From assembly GCA_036272915.1 (NCBI GenBank), contig DATAXV010000122.1, positions 1-7,331 on the forward strand: 7,331 nucleotides of DNA. Reading direction: 5' to 3'. Below the pieces are notes generated by a model that worked only from the letters and a program-made list of their open reading frames with translations, did not search any database and was not told the DNA's origin. Below, one piece after another: positions 1-5,719 of this stretch. The stretch is from DATAXV01 sp036272915 (GTDB lineage Bacteria > Chloroflexota > Dormibacteria > Dormibacterales > Dormibacteraceae). A program made the translations under genes and the position numbers. Positions within the stretch are counted from its first letter, which is position 1. Each line of letters opens with the position of its first letter.

Positions 1-264
1 CTTCTTCCGCTTCATCTCCCGCTGGACCTCGGCCCAGTCCGGCTCTGGCCGGCCCGGCCGACACTCCTCCTCGCTGCGCTTGAACAGGCGTGCCTCCAGC
101 TCCTCGTCGTCGAGGTCGTCGGGCAGGGGCCAGGACAGACCGGCGGCGGCGGCGCGCTGGAGGTATTCATGGATGGTGGTCGGCGGGGTACCTGTGGACT
201 CGCTGATCCTCCTCCGGCTCAGGCCGGCGGCGGAGAGCCGGAGGACTTCACGGATGTGACGCAT
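1..264 (-). CDS. istA: IS21-family transposase IstA, N-terminal part
   Basis: The first 88 codons of a transposase run off the left edge. IstA is the DDE-type recombinase of IS21 elements and works with the AAA+ helper IstB. Visible here is the N-terminal helix-turn-helix: the protein begins MRHIREVLRLSAAGLSRRRI, followed by a recognition-helix-like stretch STGTPPTTIHEYL at about residues 23-35. Residues 71-88 include RPEPDWAEVQREMKRKK, a stretch characteristic of this family (compare the common form RP.PDW..V..E..RK.GVT). The catalytic DDE domain lies outside the window. The ATG at 264-262 is supported by an AAGGAG ribosome binding site 7 nt upstream. Whether the full gene is intact cannot be seen. 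Confidence 0.88.
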   Translation of the reverse strand, partial: MRHIREVLRLSAAGLSRRRISESTGTPPTTIHEYLQRAAAAGLSWPLPDDLDDEELEARLFKRSEEECRPGRPEPDWAEVQREMKRKK

Positions 265-271
265 GCACAAT

Positions 272-277
272 CTCCTT
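272..277 (-). promoter_or_regulatory. Ribosome binding site of istA
   Basis: AAGGAG on the minus strand, 7 nt before the istA ATG. It fixes the start at 264. Confidence 0.75.
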
Positions 278-389
278 CGGGGCACGTAGCGACCTCCTCC
301 TACTTGATGCGGAGGGGACGCTACTGCCCCTTCAACTGCTCATGCGTCGCAGCCGAATCCGTGTCCGCGACCGCCGCCTCCAGGCCCCC

Positions 390-464
390 GTTCGCTTTGG
401 CCGTTTCAGCGTTCGCTTTTAGCCGTCGCGGCGTTCGCTTTCACCCGTTTTGCCTGTTCGCTTT
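390..464 (-). repeat. IS21-type terminal multiple repeats (four AAAGCGAAC units)
   Basis: The nonamer GTTCGCTTT (AAAGCGAAC on the minus strand) occurs four times, at 390-398, 411-419, 433-441 and 456-464. The centre-to-centre spacings are 21, 22 and 23 bp, about two helical turns each. Three copies, read on the minus strand, are followed by a short spacer and ACGG, giving a repeat unit of about 22 bp. Evenly phased repeats at the end of the element, upstream of istA, match the multiple terminal repeats bound by IS21-family transposases. The binding role is inferred from the family. Confidence 0.8.
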
Positions 465-1037
465 CGACCGAAATGCGCAGGCCAGCTCCCGCAGCGGGAC
501 GCGGGGCTGCAGGGCGAAGGGGTGGTCGGGCGGCACCGCCAGCACCAGCTCCTCCTCGTGGAAGGGACGGAGCTCGACGTCCGGGTGGTGAAGGGCCCGG
601 CCGAGCCCGATCTGCACCTCCTCGCGGAGCACCATCTGGAGCACGTCCTCGGAGTGCCCCGTGCGGACGGCGACCTCCACCCGCGGATGGCGGTCAACGA
701 ACCGGGCCAGCACCGGCGGCAGGAGGTAGGTGCTGACCGCCGGGGCCGCCGCCAGCAGCAGCTGGCCGGCGAGTCCACGCTCCAGGTCGTTCACCGCGCG
801 CCGGCCGTCGCTCAGAGCGGTGAGCGCTCGCTCCGCGAAGGGGAGGAAGGCCCGGCCGGCGTCGCTCAGGCGCATCCCCTTAGGGGTGCGGATGAAGAGG
901 TGGACGCCGAGTTCGGCCTCCAGCGAGTGCAGCCGCGCGGTCAGCGTCGGCTGGGTGACGTGGAGCACGTCGGCGGCCCGGCTGACGCTGCCCAGCCGGG
1001 CCACCTCGAGAAAGCCCTGCACCTGCCCGATCAACAT
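441..1037 (-). pseudogene. LysR-type transcriptional regulator, truncated by the IS21-family insertion
   Basis: Residues 1-60 form a clear LysR winged helix-turn-helix: FLEVARLGSVSRAADVLHVT, then QPTLTARLHSLEAELGVHLF and the usual wing R.PKGMRLSDAG. Residues 91-186 are the first half of the ligand-binding domain (GQLLLAAAP, LPPVLARFVDRHPRVEV, and HEEELVLAVPPDHPFA at 160-175). The family is normally about 300 residues. Here LysR-like sequence ends at LRELA (residue 186, base 480). The last 12 codons and the stop are read from the inserted element. Losing subdomain 2 and part of subdomain 1 should abolish normal effector response and probably tetramerisation, although a DNA-binding fragment could still be made. 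The gene follows the lyase gene in the same direction, with 54 nt between them. No good Shine-Dalgarno is seen before the ATG at 1037. The remaining 3' half should lie beyond the left edge, past the element. Confidence 0.85.
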
Positions 1038-1091
1038 GTGGCTGGCGTCATGTAACCACTGGTTGGGGTGTGGCGCGCAGGCGCCTCATCG

Positions 1092-2225
1092 TCAGACCAC
1101 CCTGGCCGTGTCCAAGCCATCCTCGACGCCACGGCCGAATCGCGAGTGGCCGAGCTGCTGGCCGAGGAGATGGTGGTAGGGGACCCCGGAGAAGACGTGG
1201 TGGCTCCGCGTGGGAACGCGCTCGGCGCCTGCCCATTCGCGCCTTTGGAGGGCGATGTAGGCCTCCTCGGATCCGGACCGAAGACCGTCCAGCAATTCGC
1301 TGAAACCCATCCCCATGGCGTGCTGGGCGGCCAGCGTGATGAAGATGAAGCGGACGCCCTGCTCGGCCAGGTCGTCGAAGGTCATCGCGTCGCGCTCGTC
1401 GCACCACCGGAACGAGGAGGAGTAGTTGAACGCGAACCGGGTGTCGGGGAAGCGGCGCCGGACCTCCTCGTGGAAGCGCTCGGTGGTGCCGCGGTCGGCG
1501 GTCGGGAACTCACACCAGATCAGATCGGGAATTCCGGTGTCGAGGTAGCGGAGGGCACGGTCGACGGCCAGATCGACCCCTCGAGCCGACTCCGGCGCCT
1601 CCACCGCCGACACGCCGTCGGTGCGGGCGATGATGACGAAGTCGGCGTGGCCGAGGTCCTCGGCCACGGCACGCATCATGCGCAGCTTGGCGATGTACTC
1701 GTCGGCCGAGACCAGCGCCTTGCCGGCGATGTGCCCGCAGCGCTTGGGCATGACCTGATCCTCGATGTGGGCGCCGGCCAGGCCCGCGTTGACGTAGAGC
1801 TCGGTTGTGCGCTGCACGTTGAAGACGTTGCCGTAGCCGACGTCCATGTCCGCGATCACCGGTGGGATCTCCAGGTGCCGGGGCGGCTCCTGCCGGTCCG
1901 GGTCGCCCACCGCCATGGTCAGCTGGAACTTGCGCAGCGCGCTGACGATGCGTTGGGCGCCATCGGCGATCTCGACGCTGGAGTACAGGTCCATGTCCGT
2001 GGTCCCGAGGTGGCCGATGGCGAACGAATAGCCGCTGAAGTAGACGGCGTCGAGGCCGTGGTACATGGTCAGCTCGGCGCCATGCGGGTCGAAGATCCCT
2101 GGGGCGAAGACGTAGGGCTGGGTCTGAAGCCTCCTCCGGAGGACGGCCGAGGCCGTTCCCAGCGTGATGCCGGGACCGTGTAACCGTCGGGCAGCAGGGG
2201 CGTCGTGACCAGTTCCATCGCTCAC
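1092..2225 (-). CDS. Isocitrate lyase / PEP mutase superfamily protein (archaeal-type isocitrate lyase-like)
   Basis: A TIM-barrel lyase of 377 codons as drawn. Superfamily motifs, in order: SGYS (64-67), the metal-binding ADMDVGYGN (125-133; D126 and D128), HIEDQ (153-157), the catalytic-loop KRCGH with C163 (161-165), RTD (201-203), WCEFP with E239, FNYSSSFRW (266-274) and FITL (295-298). KRCGH with NYSSS, a late SHH (341-343) and the short length match my recollection of the short haloarchaeal-type isocitrate lyases (AceA) better than the longer E. coli type. These cleave isocitrate to glyoxylate and succinate in the glyoxylate shunt. A 2-methylisocitrate lyase or another 2-hydroxy-acid lyase remains possible. 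Residues 99-119 look like an insertion relative to short homologues. The start is doubtful. GTG at 2225 is the only in-frame start before the conserved region, but it abuts the ribosome binding site. ATG at 2218 is ideally placed but lies in another frame, which suggests a 1-nt frameshift near 2172-2174. Confidence 0.85.
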   Translation of the reverse strand: MSDGTGHDAPAARRLHGPGITLGTASAVLRRRLQTQPYVFAPGIFDPHGAELTMYHGLDAVYFSGYSFAIGHLGTTDMDLYSSVEIADGAQRIVSALRKFQLTMAVGDPDRQEPPRHLEIPPVIADMDVGYGNVFNVQRTTELYVNAGLAGAHIEDQVMPKRCGHIAGKALVSADEYIAKLRMMRAVAEDLGHADFVIIARTDGVSAVEAPESARGVDLAVDRALRYLDTGIPDLIWCEFPTADRGTTERFHEEVRRRFPDTRFAFNYSSSFRWCDERDAMTFDDLAEQGVRFIFITLAAQHAMGMGFSELLDGLRSGSEEAYIALQRREWAGAERVPTRSHHVFSGVPYHHLLGQQLGHSRFGRGVEDGLDTARVV

Positions 2226-2231
2226 ACCTCC
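2226..2231 (-). promoter_or_regulatory. Ribosome binding site upstream of the lyase gene
   Basis: GGAGGT on the minus strand. It directly abuts the GTG at 2225 used by the open frame, which is too close for initiation. It is 7 nt from the ATG at 2218-2216, which begins a different frame. The site therefore argues for initiation at 2218 and for a frame break shortly after. Confidence 0.65.
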
Positions 2232-2254
2232 AAGCCGGCCATGCTCGGAAACGA

Positions 2255-2274
2255 TCGGCTGACATGTCAGCCGA
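2255..2274. promoter_or_regulatory. Perfect 20-bp palindrome, candidate operator
   Basis: TCGGCTGACATGTCAGCCGA is identical to its own reverse complement over all 20 bases. It lies about 30-50 bp upstream of the lyase start, in the 220-nt gap between the lyase and the second oxidoreductase. A dimeric regulator site fits this size and place, but the regulator is unknown. A LysR site would normally contain T-N11-A, and I see no reason to prefer that here. It could also fold as a hairpin in a transcript running through from the oxidoreductases. Confidence 0.5.
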
Positions 2275-2295
2275 CAGTGAGCTCTCTGTCACTGT
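2274..2295. repeat. Inverted repeat ACAGTGA / TCACTGT
   Basis: A 7-bp inverted repeat (2274-2280 and 2289-2295) with an 8-nt loop, sharing its first base with the end of the 20-bp palindrome. It may be a second half of the same control region or part of a weak terminator after the oxidoreductase genes. No T-run follows in either direction. Confidence 0.4.
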
Positions 2296-2445
2296 GGTGA
2301 GGCCAGCTGCTGTTCCGGCGGCCGTTATCGTTGGGCGAACGGTACGGTTGACATCGTCGTCCAGGCAACGGTCCGACCATCGGAATCTTCTATCCGGACA
2401 TCGGCCCCGTCGATGTTCCAGTCTTCCAAGGATGGATCGCTCGCT

Positions 2446-3516
2446 TCAGGAGGCCCACGGCTGCACGGTGGTGCTCACCGGACCTCCGGTGGCAAGGGCT
2501 TCGTCGAGCGCGAGCGACAGGTACTGGTCCTCCAGGGCCTCGCGAAGAGGGTAGAAGTCGCTGCCGGAGCCCACGTACTCTCCCATCCTCGCCAGGCAGG
2601 TGGCGATCGCGATCTCCTCGTCGGGCAGCGGAACCGGTCCGAAGGGGTTGGTGTAGCAGGGCTCGCCGTTGAACATGATGGAGCGAAGCCCGAACCCCTC
2701 CAGGTTGGTGCCGCGGCCGACCTCATCTCGCTGGAGACAGGACACGACGGGCTCGCCCGACGGGTTCAGGTAGGAGACGTCTCCTCCCCTGAGCTCGCCT
2801 CGGTCGCCGCGCACGATCACGCCTCCGGTCCTGATTCGCGAGAAGTACTGCTCGGAAGAGAAGTCGTAGACACCGAGCTTGCCGTCCAACTCGATAGTGG
2901 CCAGGGATTCCCGCTCGGTGACCTGTCCCGGTCGAGTCACCCCGTCGCGACCGGCGGACGCCGCCGCCGGGTGACTGGAGGTGACGCCCCGGAGGACGGC
3001 GGGGGCGAAGCCGGTGCCGAGGAGGAGGCGGATGAGGCTGATGCCGTGGTAGCCGTGGGCCACCGAGACCCGCGCCGAATAGCGCCGGCCCAGGACGCCG
3101 CTCCTGGCCAGCGCGATCTGGGCGGCGTGGTTGGGCTGGACCTGGTACTGCTCGGCGACCTGGACCCGGCCCTGCGGCCCGACCGCACGCCACAGTTCGG
3201 ACATCTCCTCGACGCTCGCCGCCGGAGGCGTCTCCGTGAGCACGGGCACATCGGCGCCGAGGAGGTCGACCGTGATCCTGGGGGCCACCTCGCGAGGTAC
3301 CGACACGACCGCGAAGTCGAGCTCGGCACTCTCGACCATGGCCCGCACGTCGGGGAAGGTGGGGACATGCCAGCGCTGCTCGAGCTCGGCTGCACGCTGT
3401 CTGTTGCGGACGGCCATCGCCGTCACGGCGAAGCGGTCCGGAAGCGCCTTGGCGATGCGCAGGAAGAACTCGGCCCGCCAGCCGGCGCCGACGATCCCGA
3501 ATCTGGTCATGCTCAC
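2446..3516 (-). CDS. Gfo/Idh/MocA-family oxidoreductase with an ETP motif
   Basis: A predicted NAD(P)-dependent dehydrogenase of 356 residues, a usual length for the family. It opens with the Rossmann dinucleotide-binding motif FGIVGAGWRAEFF (6-18), followed by VVSVPREVAP (70-79) and LTETPPAASVEEM (93-105). The last stretch aligns with the family EKP motif, but T96 stands where the conserved lysine should be. The C-terminal substrate domain has HGYHGISLIRLLLG (154-167), whose H157 may take part in catalysis. The start is taken as GTG at 3516 because GGAGGAGGG lies 6 nt upstream and the codon overlaps the previous stop (GTGA), giving translational coupling. The ATG at 3510 is the alternative. 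The open frame continues up to 3639, but that extension only shadows the previous gene. Family members act on sugars, inositols and related polyols. The specific substrate here is unknown. Confidence 0.88.
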   Translation of the reverse strand: MSMTRFGIVGAGWRAEFFLRIAKALPDRFAVTAMAVRNRQRAAELEQRWHVPTFPDVRAMVESAELDFAVVSVPREVAPRITVDLLGADVPVLTETPPAASVEEMSELWRAVGPQGRVQVAEQYQVQPNHAAQIALARSGVLGRRYSARVSVAHGYHGISLIRLLLGTGFAPAVLRGVTSSHPAAASAGRDGVTRPGQVTERESLATIELDGKLGVYDFSSEQYFSRIRTGGVIVRGDRGELRGGDVSYLNPSGEPVVSCLQRDEVGRGTNLEGFGLRSIMFNGEPCYTNPFGPVPLPDEEIAIATCLARMGEYVGSGSDFYPLREALEDQYLSLALDEALATGGPVSTTVQPWAS

Positions 3517-4613
3517 CGGTTGCCCTCCTCCAGCCGGCGGCCGTCGCGTCCGCCTCCCTGACCGCCATACGGCTGGCCCGCGTGCCAGTCGGACGAGTCC
3601 GGTGGCACGAACGCGTCCAGTGGCAGCCTGACGTTGCACCCCAGGTGGGCGGACAGATACGCGGCCTCGATCACCTCCAGCGCCGCGATCGATCGCTCGG
3701 CGCCCCGGTAGTCCCGCTTGCCGCTGGCGATCATCCCCGCGAGATCACGGAGGTAGCGGGCATGCCCGATGAGCGCCGGCTCGGCCGGAGTGGCCGGGTG
3801 TTGGTCGCCACCCTGGGCGGTGATGAGCGCAAAGCCCTGCTCCCAGCCCCAGAACTCGGCGACACCGCCAGTGCCGATGAAGCGGAGGACGATCGCCCTT
3901 CCGGGAGCCGTCGTCGGCAGGTGGTCGCCGGAGTTGACGAAGATCCTGGTTCCGGCGTCGGTGCGAGCCTGAACGAGGCTCTCGGTCTCGACCTGCATGC
4001 CGTCACGGTAGGTATGGGTGCTGGTGTCGGCGGCCGCGAGCACATCGGTCACCCGCTCGTCGGCAAGGACGGTGAGCGTGAAGTGAAGCCAGTGAATGCC
4101 GGCGTTGATCAGGTCCCAGTTGCGAGACTCGATCTCAACCACCCTGACCCGGCCGATGTCACCCGCATCGATCCGCGCCTTGACGGCGAGCGGGGTACCT
4201 CGGGTCAGCATCCCATGGGGCACCACCGCCGGCAGATCGCGGCCTTTGACAGCATCGAGGAGGCGTCGCGCTCCGCCCACGTCGTAGCTCAGCGGCTTCT
4301 CGAGCAGCATGCCCAGGACCGGGCCCCGCATCGCCATGAGGGCTATCTCCTCATGTGTCGAGGCGTATGTCGACACGCAGACCACGTCGGTCGGGCATGC
4401 CGCGAACATCTCACTGGCCTGCTCAAAGGTCCTGACTCCTCTCAAACGCTCCTCCAGAGCCCGGCGAACGTCAAGGCGGAGGTCGGCCACGGCCACGAGC
4501 TCGTACTCGTCAAGCGCGGTCAGGGCGTCGATGCTGAGCGAGCCGCCGGCGCCGGCTCCGACGACACTGGCGGTCAGCCTTCGGGCACCGGTCGGACGCT
4601 CTTCCTCGGTCAC
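3513..4613 (-). CDS. Gfo/Idh/MocA-family oxidoreductase (canonical EKP motif)
   Basis: A predicted NAD(P)-dependent dehydrogenase of 366 residues. The N-terminal Rossmann fold shows VVGAGAGGSLSIDAL at about 17-31, an acidic end of strand 2 (VAVADLRLD), CVSTYASTHEEIA at about 79-91 and LEKPLS at about 104-109, with the conserved lysine near residue 106. The C-terminal domain carries NAGIHWLHF (about 170-178) with the family histidine. This is the first gene of a two-gene unit, and the partner overlaps it by GTGA. AGGAG directly abuts the ATG at 4619 but is 6 nt from the GTG at 4613, so GTG is preferred; the ATG would add two residues. The last 20 or so codons (GGQGGGRDGRRLEEGNR) look low-complexity and also encode the ribosome binding site of the next gene. 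Adjacent paralogues like this often catalyse related oxidation/reduction steps on one substrate, or form hetero-oligomers. That is an inference here. Confidence 0.88.
   Translation of the reverse strand: MTEEERPTGARRLTASVVGAGAGGSLSIDALTALDEYELVAVADLRLDVRRALEERLRGVRTFEQASEMFAACPTDVVCVSTYASTHEEIALMAMRGPVLGMLLEKPLSYDVGGARRLLDAVKGRDLPAVVPHGMLTRGTPLAVKARIDAGDIGRVRVVEIESRNWDLINAGIHWLHFTLTVLADERVTDVLAAADTSTHTYRDGMQVETESLVQARTDAGTRIFVNSGDHLPTTAPGRAIVLRFIGTGGVAEFWGWEQGFALITAQGGDQHPATPAEPALIGHARYLRDLAGMIASGKRDYRGAERSIAALEVIEAAYLSAHLGCNVRLPLDAFVPPDSSDWHAGQPYGGQGGGRDGRRLEEGNR
3523..3531 (-). promoter_or_regulatory. Ribosome binding site of the second oxidoreductase
   Basis: GGAGGAGGG on the minus strand, inside the end of the upstream gene and 6 nt before the GTG at 3516. 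This decides for the GTG over the ATG at 3510. Confidence 0.7.
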
Positions 4614-4619
4614 TGCCAT

Positions 4620-4624
4620 CTCCT
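4620..4624 (-). promoter_or_regulatory. Ribosome binding site of the first oxidoreductase
   Basis: AGGAG on the minus strand, with no spacing to the ATG at 4619 and 6 nt to the GTG at 4613. It favours the GTG start. Confidence 0.6.
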
Positions 4625-4789
4625 GATGTTGATACGCGACGCGGAAATCTACTCACCGCCTCGTGCCCAGCAGGACAGCGATATGAGCAGCGCTCTGCGG
4701 AACCGGCTGACGCTCTCCGTGGCGATAGGCACCGGCGGCCGCCGCGGGAGGTCGGCTGCAATGCCGTCCCGTGGTCGAGCCTGGTTGAC

Positions 4790-4804
4790 CGGCCCGAAGG
4801 GCCG
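4790..4804. repeat. GC-rich hairpin CGGCCC-GAA-GGGCCG
   Basis: A six-base-pair all-G/C stem with a three-base GAA loop. It is compact and stable on either strand and lies about 180 nt upstream of the first oxidoreductase. No T-run follows. Its role is unknown. Confidence 0.5.
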
Positions 4805-4862
4805 ACGTGGATATCGACAGGCAACGGTCAAGGCGAGCAGGGATGTCATTGGCGGTTCGGCA

Positions 4863-4906
4863 CATCTGGTCCCACCGGCGTTTCGTTTTTCGGTGGGTGG
4901 CAGATG
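4863..4906 (-). terminator. Long hairpin downstream of the HAD gene, candidate terminator
   Basis: CATCTG (4863-4868) pairs with CAGATG (4901-4906), and CCCACCG (4871-4877) pairs with CGGTGGG (4891-4897). They are separated by a small 2/3-nt internal loop, with a 13-nt A/T-containing loop at the tip, for 13 paired bases in all. It begins about 130 nt past the HAD stop codon in the direction of transcription. No T-run follows, so it is not a textbook intrinsic terminator. High-GC bacteria often use such T-less hairpins, but it could equally be a leader structure for the next genes. Confidence 0.4.
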
Positions 4907-4942
4907 GTCCCCCCGACGCCGATACCGGTGGGGGTCACCATC
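4903..4942 (-). repeat. Second long inverted repeat, overlapping the first
   Basis: GATGGT (4903-4908) pairs with ACCATC (4937-4942), and CCCCC (4910-4914) pairs with GGGGG (4930-4934), around a 15-nt loop. The GATG segment is shared with the outer stem of the neighbouring hairpin, so the two full structures cannot form together. Such alternative pairing resembles attenuator or switch architecture, but no ligand or leader peptide is recognisable. Confidence 0.45.
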
Positions 4943-5039
4943 ACGAGGCCGGATCCGTACCGCTACGCGAACGGCTGCAATGCCTCTCGGAGTGTCGGTG
5001 AAGACAGGATGCCGGCTTAGACAGCATCGCGGCTCAGTC

Positions 5040-5714
5040 TTACTTGGAGGGGTGTCCGTCTTGCGAGGCGCGGTCCAACACCATGTCGATCGCCTGCGGT
5101 GTCGAGTCGGCGATCAGCGTGGGGCTGAAGCCGTGGTCCGGCCAGGTGGGGTCGGGGCGGACCCAGACGCTGTCTATCTTCGCGGCGATCGCGCCGGCGA
5201 TGTCGGTCACCGGCTGGTCGCCGAGCATCCAGGCTCCCTCCAGGGTTCCGCCGAGACGGCGGGCGGCGATCCGGAAGAGCTCGGGGTCTGGCTTCTGCAC
5301 GCCCTCCAGGTCCGACGCGATCAGCTGGTCGACATGGGGCCAGAGGCCGGCCTGCGTCATCTTCTCGGCCTGGATCTGATCGCCGTTGGTGACCACGCCC
5401 ACCTTCCAGCCCGAGGCCCGAGCTCGATCGAGCGCCCCCGCGACGGCGGGGTCGACAGGGGTGAACTCACCGGCGAAGGTCGCCTCGTAGTCCTTCAGCA
5501 TCTCGTCGGCGGTCTCCTTGAGGCGGAGGCCGCGTCGGACCTCGTCGAGCATCTGCCAGCGCCGGATCCGGCCCCGGTCATCGACCTTGAGCATCCACTC
5601 CAGGTGCTCCGGGCTATAGACGCCACGCTTGCGGAGGAAGGCCTCGGACCAGCGCCGGAACGGTCCGGCGCGGTCGAGGAGGGTGTCGTCCAGGTCGCAG
5701 AGCAGGAGCGGCAC
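5040..5714 (-). CDS. HAD-superfamily hydrolase (probable small-molecule phosphatase)
   Basis: A predicted cytosolic, Mg2+-dependent phosphatase of 224 residues. All four HAD motifs are visible: motif I DLDDT (7-11, nucleophile D7 and general acid D9), motif II VVTNGD (107-112, T109), motif III lysine K141 in VQKPDPELF, and motif IV GDQPVTDIAGA (165-175, D166 and D171). An alpha-helical cap of the C1 type sits between motifs I and II (about 15-85). The layout fits the HAD-IA group (haloacid dehalogenase, phosphoglycolate phosphatase and YjjG-like nucleotidases), without pointing to one substrate. The GTG at 5714 starts 5 nt after the nuoN stop and places DLDDT at the expected N-terminal position. 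The open frame extends upstream inside nuoN only as a shadow. No strong ribosome binding site is seen, so translation is probably coupled to nuoN. It is not a complex I subunit. Confidence 0.85.
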   Translation of the reverse strand: MPLLLCDLDDTLLDRAGPFRRWSEAFLRKRGVYSPEHLEWMLKVDDRGRIRRWQMLDEVRRGLRLKETADEMLKDYEATFAGEFTPVDPAVAGALDRARASGWKVGVVTNGDQIQAEKMTQAGLWPHVDQLIASDLEGVQKPDPELFRIAARRLGGTLEGAWMLGDQPVTDIAGAIAAKIDSVWVRPDPTWPDHGFSPTLIADSTPQAIDMVLDRASQDGHPSK

Positions 5715-5719
5715 CGCGA

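Larger units (their letters stand above)
1..479 (-). mobile_element. IS21-family insertion sequence, istA-proximal end (partial)
   Basis: The segment holds the start of an IstA-type transposase gene and, upstream of it, a terminal region with four copies of a short repeat, as is typical of IS21-family ends, which carry multiple transposase-binding repeats. The outer boundary is placed at 479 because the minus strand there reads TGCGCATTTCGG, starting with the TG dinucleotide usual for IS21 termini, and because LysR homology in the neighbouring gene stops at that codon. The rest of istA, istB and the other end lie beyond the left edge. The exact terminus is inferred to within a few bases. The target duplication cannot be seen because only one junction is present. 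Confidence 0.8.
4753..4984 (+). repeat. 13-bp direct repeat CGGCTGCAATGCC (two copies)
   Basis: Identical copies at 4753-4765 and 4972-4984, 219 bp apart, lie within the same non-coding spacer and flank the hairpin cluster. The flanking bases differ. They could be paired protein-binding sites or traces of an old duplication or insertion. Chance is less likely but not excluded in G+C-rich DNA. Confidence 0.5.
4625..5039. other. Non-coding spacer of about 415 nt between the nuo/HAD unit and the oxidoreductase unit
   Basis: No open frame here has a good ribosome binding site, recognisable family or typical codon use. The stretch holds a CGGCCC-GAA-GGGCCG hairpin at 4790-4804, two overlapping long inverted repeats at 4863-4942 and two copies of CGGCTGCAATGCC at 4753-4765 and 4972-4984. 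It most likely contains the end of the nuo/HAD transcript and the promoter and leader of the oxidoreductase genes. I could not pick out a convincing -35/-10 pair on the minus strand. Confidence 0.6.

Noticed and set aside
390..464. Regularly spaced repeats resembling a mini CRISPR array
   Set aside because: The repeat is only 9 bp and the spacers about 13 bp, with partly conserved spacer sequence. Its place next to istA explains it as an IS21 end.
169..591. Plus-strand open frame of 140 codons across the IS end
   Set aside because: It crosses istA antisense, the IS terminal repeats and the LysR remnant. Composition and position give no support for a gene.
2348..2353. Plus-strand TTGACA as a -35 promoter element
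   Set aside because: No -10-like hexamer lies 16-18 bp downstream, and no plus-strand gene follows.
4649..4865. Small minus-strand open frames of 66 and 70 codons in the spacer
   Set aside because: They have no ribosome binding site, no family resemblance and arginine/proline-rich composition, and they overlap each other in different frames.
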